64,000 nucleotides of DNA, taken from the NCBI GenBank assembly GCA_023266115.1, contig JAHFRU010000001.1, positions 1 to 64,000 of the forward strand, in the 5' to 3' direction. The notes under the pieces were generated by a model. The model made no database searches, was not told where the DNA came from, and worked only from the letters and a program-made list of their open reading frames with translations. Positions 18,621-26,964 of this stretch are shown here, piece after piece (the first letter of the stretch is position 1; each line of letters starts with the position of its first letter). The DNA comes from Gammaproteobacteria bacterium. GTDB taxonomy: Bacteria > Pseudomonadota > Gammaproteobacteria > VBWC01. The position numbers and the translations under genes are program-made.

Positions 18621-18775
18621 ATAGGTTGTGTTCTCTTATATGTTTAATGGTTGACGAGGATTAACGGCCAGGCAAAAGGTCAAACTACTTATCACGCCGG
18701 GCGCCACTTTGCTCCGTGCAACAAAAATGCCCGAGTCCATACAAAAAACAATCCGGTACACGGCGGCGCGCGGGC

Positions 18776-18827
18776 CTAGCAGGATGCTGAAAAAGGCCAT
18801 GGACGGACTTTTTCAGCATCCTGCTAG
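18776..18827. repeat. 20-bp perfect inverted repeat (hairpin) abutting a gene end
   Basis: The left arm 18776-18795 (CTAGCAGGATGCTGAAAAAG) and right arm 18808-18827 are exact reverse complements around a 12-nt loop with CCATGG. The right arm supplies the TAG stop of the minus-strand gene at 18824-19267. It could act as a terminator, but the ends look like those of a small mobile palindrome. Confidence 0.85.
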
Positions 18828-19267
18828 AGTAACTTGTTAATCCCGTTGGCCTGGCTCCGGTGTTGATCGATGCGTTCGTCGATCAGATCCTTGCGCTGAC
18901 CGGTCAGTTCCGCCTGGGCCCTGGCAAGGTCGGCAGCGTCGGCGCGATTCGCGGTCGCCAGCACGCCAAGCGTCTTGGCCAGCGTCGCCCGCGCCGCCGT
19001 GAGGTCATTGATGACGGCCATCAGGCGATCGTCGGCCGCGGCGCGCCCGCGTTCTTTCAGGCGCCGGGCCTCTCTACGCAGCGCCTGCAGCAGGCCGATC
19101 GCCCGATCGATGCCCGCCAGTGAACTTGCGTCAGGCCAGTTCAGCGCATGTCTGACCGCCGTGGTGGCGGCGCCGACGCAAAGGCCGATCTGCGCGTCCA
19201 GCGCGCTTTCGGCGCGCCGCAAGGTTGCGTCGTCATCGACCGCTTTGCTCTTGTCAGAATCCGGCAT
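18824..19267 (-). CDS. Hypothetical helical protein
   Basis: 147 aa from ATG 19267 with an AAGGAAT site. It is Ala/Arg/Asp-rich and mostly helical, with no membrane segment or cysteine motif and no recognised family. Its last residues run into the inverted repeat at 18776-18827, which provides the stop codon, so the original C-terminus may have been replaced. Confidence 0.6.
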   Translation of the reverse strand: MPDSDKSKAVDDDATLRRAESALDAQIGLCVGAATTAVRHALNWPDASSLAGIDRAIGLLQALRREARRLKERGRAAADDRLMAVINDLTAARATLAKTLGVLATANRADAADLARAQAELTGQRKDLIDERIDQHRSQANGINKLL

Positions 19268-19606
19268 GGCACATTCCTTTCGTGTTAACACGGCTGGCGA
19301 AAACAGTAACCCGGATACCCCGCGCTTATAAAATCCGCGTACGCATCTGCGTACGTAGCGCATTCGTTCACGGTTGTCGCGCACAGCGCAGGGAGCGAAT
19401 CAGATTACGCCAGACGGACCACCGATGTTCCGGCAGAGTCTGGAAAAGCAGCACTCTACGTCCGCGTGATGGCGGAAGGCAATAGGGCGGATATGTGCAA
19501 ACGAGAATGTCAGAAATTGCCGGGTGCCGGCGCGGCATGGCACCAACCGTCGCAACCGGCCGAAGCCGTCACGGTTCGCCTGATCAATACTCCGCTACAG
19601 GTGCGC
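19268..19606. other. Gene-free interval
   Basis: 339 nt between two minus-strand genes. It contains the repeat copy at 19451-19498 and presumably the promoter of the upstream-facing gene. No other structure is seen. Confidence 0.5.
19451..19498. repeat. 48-bp dispersed repeat, copy B
   Basis: GCACTCTACGTCCG then GCGGAAGGCAATAGGGCGGA; see copy A at 18207-18254. Confidence 0.65.
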
Positions 19607-20014
19607 CTAGAACCTCGTGTTACCCGGGATGCCCAGATTATTGATTCTGGTTTTACCGAGTATCTTGAGCAGCAGATTGCGGCAGGCACGCAGCACAGGA
19701 TAAAGCAGGCCCGCCCGGGTCTTCGATTTAAACAGCCAATAGTTAACGCGGTTAAACACGCCTGAACGGCGGCTGATCAACGCCAGCGCATGAATGGCAT
19801 CCGCGCCATAATAAAGCGCATCGCCCATTTTCAGCACCATGCCCTGATCGATATCCATCTCTTGCGCGGTAATTTCTTTCATCACGGCGCTGTCGTCACG
19901 CGCATTAATGATTGTTAACTTGCCCACGCCCTCGTTGATACGAACGACCCGGCAATAGTTGTCGCAGGCCGGACATTCCTTATCGTAAACCAGCAATATC
20001 TCTTTTCGTCTCAT
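19607..20014 (-). CDS. DCC-family thiol-disulfide oxidoreductase-like protein
   Basis: 135 aa. The N-terminus has VYDKECPACDNYC, the DxxCxxC pattern of the DUF393/DCC family (YuxK-like). A helical C-terminal half contains a conserved-looking YWLFKSKTRAGLLYP. The family has a predicted thioredoxin-like fold; substrates are not established. Its start region is followed by a 140-nt gap to the next gene. Confidence 0.8.
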   Translation of the reverse strand: MRRKEILLVYDKECPACDNYCRVVRINEGVGKLTIINARDDSAVMKEITAQEMDIDQGMVLKMGDALYYGADAIHALALISRRSGVFNRVNYWLFKSKTRAGLLYPVLRACRNLLLKILGKTRINNLGIPGNTRF

Positions 20015-20152
20015 CGCTGGCTATAGTGTAGCTAACGACCGGCTCGCGGGCCGCCATGAATTTCACGGTCGTAATTGGTCGCTGCAAGTGACAACAATAC
20101 GGACCGGCGCCTGAACTTGGCGCACTGTCAGAACGACGGGGATTCGGCGCGG

Positions 20153-20512
20153 CTAGCCAAATGTCTCGAACATTTCGCACGCACGCACCTCAACAGCAAA
20201 ACCGAGGTGTTCACCGAAATTGGCGGCGGCATGTCGGGACGCGACGCGTTGCGCCGCTTCGATCAGAAGAAAGGCCCGCGCCTGCCGGTTACCGGAGAGG
20301 TACGGTCCTTTCGATAAAACCGGCTTGCCGTCTTTCAGCACGAAATAGACCCATGACTCCGGCAACGACATCGAGCCCTGCGCAAACAGTTGGCCGGTCG
20401 CCTTCAATGCAGTGTCGTGCGGCTGGCAGGCTTCGCCGGTTGCTTGCTGCGCGTTCGCCGTCAAACCGGCGAACGCGCCGGTGTCGTAGTAACAGAGGCA
20501 TAGATATTTCAT
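20153..20512 (-). CDS. YCII-domain protein
   Basis: 119 aa. The start MKYLCLCYYD, the SKGPYLSG turn and the LIEAAQR segment with a terminal VEVR match YCII/DGPF-domain proteins, small ferredoxin-like-fold proteins of uncertain function. GGAGAT precedes the ATG. It lies in a run of small accessory genes. Confidence 0.7.
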   Translation of the reverse strand: MKYLCLCYYDTGAFAGLTANAQQATGEACQPHDTALKATGQLFAQGSMSLPESWVYFVLKDGKPVLSKGPYLSGNRQARAFLLIEAAQRVASRHAAANFGEHLGFAVEVRACEMFETFG

Positions 20513-20570
20513 CAGCGATCTCCTCGTTGGTCAGTGGCGCTGACGCGATCCGGCGTTTTCATAGCTCCGG

Positions 20571-20879
20571 TCAGCGCTGTTGCGGTGGTATCGCGCGAAT
20601 GGCGGCGGCGAAACGCGCATGGGCCTCCGGGTCGACGGGCCGGTGTTTGATCGTGGTGCCCGCCGGGTGTTTGCCCAGATAGTTATCGCCGCGCCAGTTT
20701 CGTGCCGGGCGGACCGGTCGTGGCGCAAACCCGCCGCCGCAGTTCGGGCAGACATTGCCGAGTACAGTCTCCACGCAGCGTGCGCAGAACGTACATTCAT
20801 AGGAGCAGATGCGCGCGTCAAGGCTGGCGGGCGGCAATGGCGTGTTGCAATGTTCGCAGCCGGGTCTGAGTTCGAGCAC
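20571..20879 (-). CDS. DUF1272-domain zinc-binding protein
   Basis: 102 aa. It starts MLELRPGCEHCN and continues ARICSYECTFCARC and CPNCGGG, giving eight cysteines in the DUF1272 pattern. The C-terminal 50 residues (Arg/Pro-rich) go beyond the usual domain. It probably binds zinc; function is unknown. GGAGGCACC lies upstream of the start. Confidence 0.85.
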   Translation of the reverse strand: MLELRPGCEHCNTPLPPASLDARICSYECTFCARCVETVLGNVCPNCGGGFAPRPVRPARNWRGDNYLGKHPAGTTIKHRPVDPEAHARFAAAIRAIPPQQR

Positions 20880-20980
20880 GGTGCCTCCTTCGTTACGGAC
20901 TGGCGTTAAACGCTGGAGCGAAAATCGGGTTCATGGAGATCGTCCCGCCATCTTTTAAGGAGCTCAATGGGCGACGGCTG

Positions 20981-21292
20981 TTACGTTGCGTCCGGCCAGA
21001 TATCCCGGATTTCGCTCGCCTGCTGCTCTGCGCTGAAGTACTCCCACAGAATACCGTTGACGTCTTTTTCAGTGCTATAACCGTCGCATGCGGCATCTTC
21101 CCACCCCAGGTGTCGTAGTTGCCCGGATTCCTGAGCGGGCACTTTTCGTACCGAGAAATTCACAGTATCGGTCCGCCACAACGCGTATTCGTCCGGCACG
21201 ACCACTTCGGGACCGCGACCCAGACGAACAGAATAATCCGCAACGGAGGCATCAATGTCGCCGGTGCCTATAGCGATATGTAGTTTTCGCAT
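20981..21292 (-). CDS. VOC/glyoxalase-like protein
   Basis: 103 aa. MRKLHIAIGTGDIDASVADY is the first beta-alpha unit of a VOC-superfamily fold, and the end (DVNGILWEYF) has the usual Asp-Pro/Asn-Gly-x-x-x-Glu ligand strand. It has one VOC half-length, so it would act as a homodimer. The substrate is unknown. Confidence 0.65.
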   Translation of the reverse strand: MRKLHIAIGTGDIDASVADYSVRLGRGPEVVVPDEYALWRTDTVNFSVRKVPAQESGQLRHLGWEDAACDGYSTEKDVNGILWEYFSAEQQASEIRDIWPDAT

Positions 21293-21424
21293 GACCCGGC
21301 TTATCCAGTACCAATGCCGGAACGCGGCGCGGGATTACCGATCGAGAGTCGATGCCCCGTGCGGCGCTCCCGCTTGACTTTGTAGTTGCTCAAAATAGTC
21401 GATACCGATCGCATCTGCTTGCGG

Positions 21425-21631
21425 TTACTTTTTGATTGCTTCCTGCCGCTGCGCTTCATACTGGCCGTATGATCGATTCACGCTTTCGATACATTTCTCA
21501 TCGGCCTCCTGAGGAAGCTTCAGGCACTCGTTTTTCTGATTGATTTGTATAGTGTCATACATCTGCTGATGGCTGCATGCGCCTATCAATACAGAGGCAA
21601 TTAAAATAAGTCTGATTGATAGGATATTCAT
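21425..21631 (-). CDS. Small lipoprotein
   Basis: 68 aa from ATG 21631. A hydrophobic signal ends in a lipobox (Leu-Ile-Gly-Ala-Cys near residue 19), followed by a charged mature part of about 49 residues with two further cysteines. Not recognised. Base composition is lower in GC than that of its neighbours. Confidence 0.6.
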   Translation of the reverse strand: MNILSIRLILIASVLIGACSHQQMYDTIQINQKNECLKLPQEADEKCIESVNRSYGQYEAQRQEAIKK

Positions 21632-21949
21632 AATGGCTCTTGTCGATCTTGCAGTGTACGTAACGTTTGACCTAATCGGCTTACCGTAGGTTATAGCGAA
21701 CCCTGATGACGGAAACAATCAGGGGCCTTATAAATCCGGAACTTGTTGCCGTGATAATGGAGTGACAGCGGTTGAATGTCACCAGCCAGCGTTATGAGGA
21801 CCGCGGGGAAACACACCAAAGTGTCCTCTATCACGCGCCGCCATGCGGTAGCCGTGATGGGTGATGATTCATGCCGGCTGCAAGGCCGGTCCATGGAAAT
21901 GTAGTATTCTCCCCGTAGATTCACGAACGGTGCACTCAGGGAGTATAGA
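21632..21949. other. Gene-free interval upstream of ridA
   Basis: 318 nt between divergent genes. I see no convincing gene, repeat or RNA motif in it. Confidence 0.5.
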
Positions 21950-22339
21950 ATGACGAAGCAGATTATCAGCACGGCCGATGCGCCGCAGGCGATCGGCACG
22001 TATTCGCAGGCGATGAAGGTGGGCGGTACCGTGTATTTGTCCGGACAGATTCCGCTTGATCCGAAGACGATGGCGATGGTGGGCGGTACTATGGAAGCGC
22101 AGATCGTGCGGGTGTTCGATAACCTGCGCGCGGTGGCGCGCGCGGCGGGTGGCGATCTGGCGGATGTCGTGAAGCTGAATGTGTTCCTGACCGATCTTGC
22201 GCATTTCCCGTTGGTGAATGAAGTGATGGCGCGTTACTTCACCGAGCCGTATCCGGCGCGCGCGGCGATAGGGGTGGCGTCGTTGCCGAAGGGCGCGGCG
22301 GTGGAGGTGGATGCGGTGATGCATCTGGGCGGCAACTGA
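21950..22339 (+). CDS. ridA: 2-iminobutanoate/2-iminopropanoate deaminase RidA
   Basis: 129 aa. It hydrolyses reactive enamines/imines made by PLP enzymes. Hallmarks are [23 protein letters not shown], the [23 protein letters not shown] stretch, and [22 protein letters not shown] with the substrate-binding Arg. AGGGAG precedes the ATG. In related genomes ridA often neighbours spoT or recG; here recG follows after a REP-like element. Confidence 0.97.
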   Translation: MTKQIISTADAPQAIGTYSQAMKVGGTVYLSGQIPLDPKTMAMVGGTMEAQIVRVFDNLRAVARAAGGDLADVVKLNVFLTDLAHFPLVNEVMARYFTEPYPARAAIGVASLPKGAAVEVDAVMHLGGN

Positions 22340-22365
22340 TGCCGGCAAGGTTTTCTGTTATTTAT

Positions 22366-22403
22366 TCCCTCACCCCTGCCCCTCTCCCGGATGGGAGAGG
22401 GGC
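22366..22403. repeat. CCCTCTCCC-type REP-like palindrome
   Basis: The core CCCCTCTCCCGGATGGGAGAGGGG is a near-perfect palindrome; CCCTCACCCC precedes it. It lies between ridA and recG and is related to 11029-11077 and 25151-25190. Confidence 0.7.
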
Positions 22404-22420
22404 ATAAGCCCGCGCGACAA

Positions 22421-24826
22421 ATGACTGAGTCCGCCGTACAACATCGTTCTGCCAGCACATCCGACCGCGCGATGCGCGCGCACGTGACCGCGGATCAACC
22501 GCTGACCGCGCTTAAAGGTGTCGGGCCACGGATCGCGGGCAAGCTGGTGCAGCGCGGTGTGCGGGATTGTCACGATCTGTTGTTTCTGTTGCCCGCGCGG
22601 TATCAGGATCGCACGCGCGTGACGCCGTTGCTGCAACTGCAACCGGGTGCCGAGGCGCTGGTCGAGGGCGCGGTGGTCAGTTGCGCGATACGGTTTGGCC
22701 GACGCCGGCGGCTGGAGGTGGTGATCGAGGACGACACCGGCGCGTTGACGCTGCGTTTCTTTCACTTCTCGGCGCAACAGCAGGCGGGTTTGGAACAGGG
22801 TACGCGTATCCGCTGTTTTGGTATGGTGCGCGCCGGCAAGCATGTGCTGGAGATGATCCATCCGGAGTACCGGCATGTCGGGATGGATGATCAGCCGTCG
22901 CTCGATGCGCGGCTGACGCCGGTGTACCCGGCGATCGAGGGCATTAGTCAGGCGTTGTTGCGCTCGCTGATCCGGCAGGCGCTGGCGCAGGGGCAGGCGG
23001 ACGAGCCCATATATATAGATAGCGGGCCTGGCCGGGAGGCTGTCATTCCGGACGCGGGCCGCAATCCAGTGGGGGCGGGTGAGGCTCTGGATTCCTCGGC
23101 GGCCGTTCCCGACGCAACCCGCAGTCGTAGCGCTCGTCAGGACTGTGCCTCGCCGCGCCATGGGCTCGACCCTTCTGCGCCCCTGGATTCCCGCGAGTTT
23201 ATACCCGGAGGGTCCGGAAACGACCGATACGGCGATGATCCGCGCGACCACGGTATCGAGATCAGCGGGCGCGACGCCGATGACCGCGCTGTCTGGCGCG
23301 GCGACATGCTGCGTCAGTTCCCGTCGCTGCTCGATGCCGTCCGCTATCTGCACACGCCGCCGGCCGATGTGTCGGTTGCCTTACTCAACAGCGGCCGCCA
23401 TCCGGCGCAACGGCGGCTGGTGTTCGACGAGCTGCTCGCGCATTACCTGAGTCTGCGTCAGGCGCGCGCGCATTATCAGGCGCTGGCCGCGCCGTCGTGT
23501 CTATCCGATGGAAAACTCGTACAGGCGTTCCTGCGGCAACTGCCGTTTACGCTGACCGGCGCGCAAGGCCGCGCGCTGGGCGAAATTGCACACGATCTGA
23601 CCGGCGAGCAGCCGATGCAGCGCCTGTTGCAGGGCGATGTCGGCTGCGGCAAGACCGTCATTGCAGCGGCGGCGATCGCACAGGTAATTGCCGCCGGTTA
23701 CCAGGTCGCGTTGATGGCGCCGACCGAGCTGCTGGCCGAGCAGCATGTCCAAAGTCTGCGTGACTGGTTCGTACCGCTGAATGTGCCGGTGCTGTGGTTG
23801 ACCGGCAGCACGCCCGCGAAGGAACGCCATGCGACGATGCAGCGTCTCGCCTCGACCGAGGCCGTGGTCGTCGTCGGCACGCATGCGCTGTATCAGGACG
23901 ACGTGGTGTTCGGCAACATCGGCTTTGTGATTATCGATGAGCAGCATCGCTTCGGCGTGCATCAACGCCTTGCGCTGCGTAACAAGGGCGGCGCCGGCGG
24001 CCGCTTGCCGCATCAGCTGATCATGACCGCGACACCGATACCGCGCACGCTGGCGATGACGATCTATGCCGATCTCGATGTCAGTATTATCGACGAGCTG
24101 CCGCCCGGCCGCACGCCGGTGGCGACGGTGGTGGTACCGGACGCGAGGCGCGCCGAGATCCATGAGCGGGTGCGCACGATCTGTGCCGCTGGCCCTCAGG
24201 TGTACTGGGTCTGCACATTGATCGACGAATCCGAGGTGTTGCAATGCCAGGATGCGACGCGCACCGCCGAAGAGATCGCCGCCGCGCTGCCGGACATCCG
24301 GGTCGGGCTGGTGCACGGGCGCATGAGCAGCACCGACAAGGAGGCGGTGATGCGCGCGTTCAAGCAGGGCGAGATACAATTGCTGGTCGCGACCACGGTG
24401 ATCGAGGTCGGTGTCGACGTGCCGAACGCCACGCTGATGGTCATCGAGAATTCGGAACGGCTGGGGTTGGCGCAGCTGCATCAGCTGCGCGGCCGGGTCG
24501 GGCGCGGCGCACAGGCGAGTCATTGCGTATTGCTGTACGGCGGCAAGCTGTCGCAGACGGCGCGGGCGCGGCTGGCGATACTGCGCGAATCGAACGACGG
24601 CTTTGCAATCGCCGCCGAGGACATGCGGCTGCGCGGGCCCGGCGAGGTGCTTGGTGCGCGCCAGACCGGCACACTGGAGTTTCGCATTGCCGATCTGATC
24701 CGCGATCAGGACATGTTCGCGCTGGTCCGGCAGACCGGCGACCGCATCAATGCACGCCAGCCGGATTTGATCGAGCCGATTGTGCAACGCTGGGTCGGCG
24801 GCAAGATACACTGCGCGGTAGTGTAG
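22421..24826 (+). CDS. recG: ATP-dependent DNA helicase RecG with an in-frame repeat insertion
   Basis: 801 aa from ATG 22421; RecG is normally about 690 aa. It reverses stalled replication forks and migrates branched DNA. The N-terminal wedge domain (KGVGPRIAGKLVQRG, then LLFLLPARYQDRT) is followed by motor domains: Walker A GDVGCGKTVIAAAA, DEQHRFGV, TATPIPRTLAM, and ATTVIEVGVDVPNA with QLRGRVGRG. Residues about 208-268 are encoded by repeat copy 6 (23042-23224), which keeps the frame. The insert sits between wedge and motor domains; whether the enzyme works is untested. Confidence 0.93.
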   Translation: MTESAVQHRSASTSDRAMRAHVTADQPLTALKGVGPRIAGKLVQRGVRDCHDLLFLLPARYQDRTRVTPLLQLQPGAEALVEGAVVSCAIRFGRRRRLEVVIEDDTGALTLRFFHFSAQQQAGLEQGTRIRCFGMVRAGKHVLEMIHPEYRHVGMDDQPSLDARLTPVYPAIEGISQALLRSLIRQALAQGQADEPIYIDSGPGREAVIPDAGRNPVGAGEALDSSAAVPDATRSRSARQDCASPRHGLDPSAPLDSREFIPGGSGNDRYGDDPRDHGIEISGRDADDRAVWRGDMLRQFPSLLDAVRYLHTPPADVSVALLNSGRHPAQRRLVFDELLAHYLSLRQARAHYQALAAPSCLSDGKLVQAFLRQLPFTLTGAQGRALGEIAHDLTGEQPMQRLLQGDVGCGKTVIAAAAIAQVIAAGYQVALMAPTELLAEQHVQSLRDWFVPLNVPVLWLTGSTPAKERHATMQRLASTEAVVVVGTHALYQDDVVFGNIGFVIIDEQHRFGVHQRLALRNKGGAGGRLPHQLIMTATPIPRTLAMTIYADLDVSIIDELPPGRTPVATVVVPDARRAEIHERVRTICAAGPQVYWVCTLIDESEVLQCQDATRTAEEIAAALPDIRVGLVHGRMSSTDKEAVMRAFKQGEIQLLVATTVIEVGVDVPNATLMVIENSERLGLAQLHQLRGRVGRGAQASHCVLLYGGKLSQTARARLAILRESNDGFAIAAEDMRLRGPGEVLGARQTGTLEFRIADLIRDQDMFALVRQTGDRINARQPDLIEPIVQRWVGGKIHCAVV
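23042..23224. repeat. Dispersed repeat copy 6, inside recG
   Basis: It begins GTCATTCCGG, has GCAATCCAGTGGG, GGATTCCTCGGCGGCCGTTC and CCATGGGCTCG blocks shared with copy 2, and ends GGAAACGAC (a decayed GGAATGAC). The length is 183 nt, exactly 61 codons, with no stop in the recG frame. Confidence 0.85.
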
Positions 24827-24857
24827 CTCCAGGGAAGATCTGATGAATGCCTTTGAT

Positions 24858-25039
24858 GTCATTCCGGCAAAAGCCGGAATCCAGCCGCTAGCGGAACAGG
24901 GGGCGCTGGATTCCGGGCCTCGACCATTTGTTCCCGACATGGTCTCGGTCCTTGCTCCCGGCAGAACTCTACCTCGTCCATCCGTGGGCTCGTCCGCTAC
25001 GCGCAGCCTGCCCCTGCGAAAGCAGGGGCCCGGAATGAC
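24858..25039. repeat. Dispersed GTCATTCC/GGAATGAC-type repeat, copy 7
   Basis: It runs from GTCATTCCGGC to CCCGGAATGAC. The right 100 nt matches copy 4 with only a few differences. Confidence 0.88.
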
Positions 25040-25150
25040 GGATTATTCACGGCGTCACCCGTTCGAAGTCCTTTATTTCTTCTGCCCGCAGGGTAATCGT
25101 TTTGGAAGTGGGCGAGGATGAGGGGGTATTAAATAGTGGATGTTGTTTGA

Positions 25151-25190
25151 TCCCCTCACCCCAACCCTCTCGCTGTGGGAGAGGAAGTTT
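25151..25190. repeat. CCCTCTCCC-type REP-like element
   Basis: CCCCTCACCCCAACCCTCTC, a short loop, then GTGGGAGAGG. Third member of the family at 11029 and 22366. Confidence 0.6.
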
Positions 25191-25256
25191 TTCAGAGACG
25201 CATCCTGAATACAGTGAAGCGGCAGCCACGCGACATGGCCGACGTTCAAATTCCCC

Positions 25257-25292
25257 GTAGTCCCGGATTTCGCTGTGCTGCCTCCGGGCTAC
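25257..25292. repeat. GTAGCCCGGAT-type palindrome, short copy
   Basis: GTAGTCCCGGATTTCGC then GCCTCCGGGCTAC; the reverse complement resembles the start of 8842-8910. Confidence 0.65.
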
Positions 25293-25302
25293 ATTGGTAC
25301 AT

Positions 25303-25350
25303 GTCATTCCCGCCCCCTTGCGGGTGTAAACGCCGTGGGAATCCAGTAAT
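25303..25350. repeat. Partial dispersed repeat, copy 8
   Basis: GTCATTCCCGCC to GTGGGAATCCAGTAAT, the left half of the GTCATTCC family. The right half is degenerate or missing. Confidence 0.65.
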
Positions 25351-25428
25351 CTACGGCACGATTAACACGGCTTCCGGGCGGGCGCGGTGCGCCGCCGGAA
25401 GCGAACGAATATTCCGGGGTTTCTTGCG

Positions 25429-26010
25429 TTGAAACTGGACATAGGCAGTTACCGCGCCGAACCGTCGTGGGTTGCGGCCAGCGATCTGGCGTCATGGCCG
25501 GTCGATGCGCGCGTGTTCGACTGGTTGCTGGACCCGACGTCGCTGACGCGGCGGCTGATCGGTTGCTGCGGGCAGGGTTTTCGCGTGCGTGTCGACAGTC
25601 AGTGCTGGGCACGGCCGCTGCGCGACGAGCGCTTTGTGCTTGGCATCCGCGATGATCGCTATGCGCTGGTGCGTCAGGTGTATCTGTTGTGCGCCGGGCA
25701 GCCGAAGGTGTTCGCGCGTACCATCGTGCCGGCGTTTACGCTGACCGGCAAGGAAAAGCGTCTCGCGGCGCTGGGCAGCAAGCCGCTCGGGGCCTGGCTG
25801 TTTTCCGGGCGCGACGTGACGCGTCAGCGGATAGAATTCACGCGCCTTTGGCCGGGGCAGGGGTTATTCGATGCGGCAGTGCGCGATCTCAAGCACAAGC
25901 CGGATGAAATCTGGGGGCGGCGCACACTGTTTTCGGTGGCCGGCAAGCCGCTGCTGGTCAGCGAGATATTTCTGCCGGATATTCTGGCGCTGACGCCGCG
26001 ATCCGCATAA
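25429..26010 (+). CDS. ubiC: Chorismate pyruvate-lyase UbiC
   Basis: 193 aa from TTG 25429; the frame opens back to GTG 25387, but that lies in repeat-like sequence with no SD. UbiC converts chorismate to 4-hydroxybenzoate plus pyruvate, the first step of ubiquinone synthesis. Family features are [12 protein letters not shown], the active-site-lining region [30 protein letters not shown] and [15 protein letters not shown]. ubiA follows directly. Exact start is uncertain. Confidence 0.9.
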   Translation: MKLDIGSYRAEPSWVAASDLASWPVDARVFDWLLDPTSLTRRLIGCCGQGFRVRVDSQCWARPLRDERFVLGIRDDRYALVRQVYLLCAGQPKVFARTIVPAFTLTGKEKRLAALGSKPLGAWLFSGRDVTRQRIEFTRLWPGQGLFDAAVRDLKHKPDEIWGRRTLFSVAGKPLLVSEIFLPDILALTPRSA

Positions 26011-26038
26011 CGATGGGCGATCCGGCGCGGGCACGGCG

Positions 26039-26932
26039 ATGAGTAATACCGGAACCCGCCGGATATCCATGCGCGAACGCGTCCGTTCGTATGTCGCGCT
26101 GACCCGCCTCGACCGGCCGATCGGTATTTTCCTGCTGCTGTGGCCGACCTGGTCGGCGCTCTGGATCGCCGCGGAAGGCGCGCCGGATGCGCTGGTGCTG
26201 CTGGTGTTTACCGCCGGCGTGGTGCTGATGCGCTCGGCCGGTTGCGTGGTCAACGACTACGCGGATCGGCACATCGATATCCATGTGGGACGCACGCTGA
26301 ACCGGCCGCTCGCGTCCGGCAAGGTGTCGACGCGCGAAGCCGCAGTGCTTTTTATATTGCTGGCCGGGCTCGCGTTCCTGCTGGTGCTGTTGATGAACCG
26401 GCTGACGATACTGCTGTCGCTGGCCGCGGTTGGCATTGCCGTCGTCTATCCGTTCATGAAACGCATCACCCATCTGCCGCAGGTCGTGCTCGGTATCGCG
26501 TTCGGCTGGGCCGTGCCGATGGCGTTCGCCGCGCAGGGCGGCGCGGTGCCGCAGGTGGCCTGGCTGCTGATGCTTGCGACGGTGCTGTGGACGGTGGCCT
26601 ACGATACGATGTATGCGATGGTCGATCGCGACGACGACCGGCGCATCGGCGTCAAGTCGACGGTGATCCTGTTCGGCGAGGCCGATCGGCTGGTGATCGG
26701 ACTGTTGCAGGCGACGGTGTTGCTGATCCTGTTGCTGATCGGGCATCGTCTCGAGCTGAGTTATTTCTATAATCTGGGGCTGGGCGTCGCCGCCGTGCTG
26801 GCGCTGTACCAGCAGTATCTGATCCGGCACCGGCAGCCCGACCAATGTTTTGCGGCGTTCCTCAACAACAATTATTTCGGCATGGCGGTGTTCGCCGGCA
26901 TCTTTCTGCATTTTCAGGCGTCTGGCCACTGA
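26039..26932 (+). CDS. ubiA: 4-hydroxybenzoate polyprenyltransferase UbiA
   Basis: 297 aa integral membrane prenyltransferase (about eight or nine TM helices). The two Asp-rich motifs are NDYADRHID (near residue 77) and the second around [21 protein letters not shown]. It attaches the polyprenyl tail to 4-hydroxybenzoate. It is 28 nt after ubiC, giving the classical ubiCA operon. Confidence 0.97.
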   Translation: MSNTGTRRISMRERVRSYVALTRLDRPIGIFLLLWPTWSALWIAAEGAPDALVLLVFTAGVVLMRSAGCVVNDYADRHIDIHVGRTLNRPLASGKVSTREAAVLFILLAGLAFLLVLLMNRLTILLSLAAVGIAVVYPFMKRITHLPQVVLGIAFGWAVPMAFAAQGGAVPQVAWLLMLATVLWTVAYDTMYAMVDRDDDRRIGVKSTVILFGEADRLVIGLLQATVLLILLLIGHRLELSYFYNLGLGVAAVLALYQQYLIRHRQPDQCFAAFLNNNYFGMAVFAGIFLHFQASGH

Positions 26933-26964
26933 ACCACGCGTCGGTGTAATACAATCGAACCACT

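Larger units (their letters stand above)
24827..25428. other. Repeat-filled interval between recG and ubiC
   Basis: About 600 nt made almost entirely of dispersed palindromes of three families (24858-25039, 25151-25190, 25257-25292, 25303-25350). ORFs here are repeat-derived. It may act as a recombination or insertion hot spot; this is inference. Confidence 0.65.

Noticed and set aside
23042-23224. Intein or intron in recG
   Set aside because: No splicing motifs are seen; the block matches the dispersed repeat family instead.
24843-25121. 92-aa plus-strand ORF after recG
   Set aside because: Made almost entirely of dispersed repeat copy 7; no start signal or protein family.
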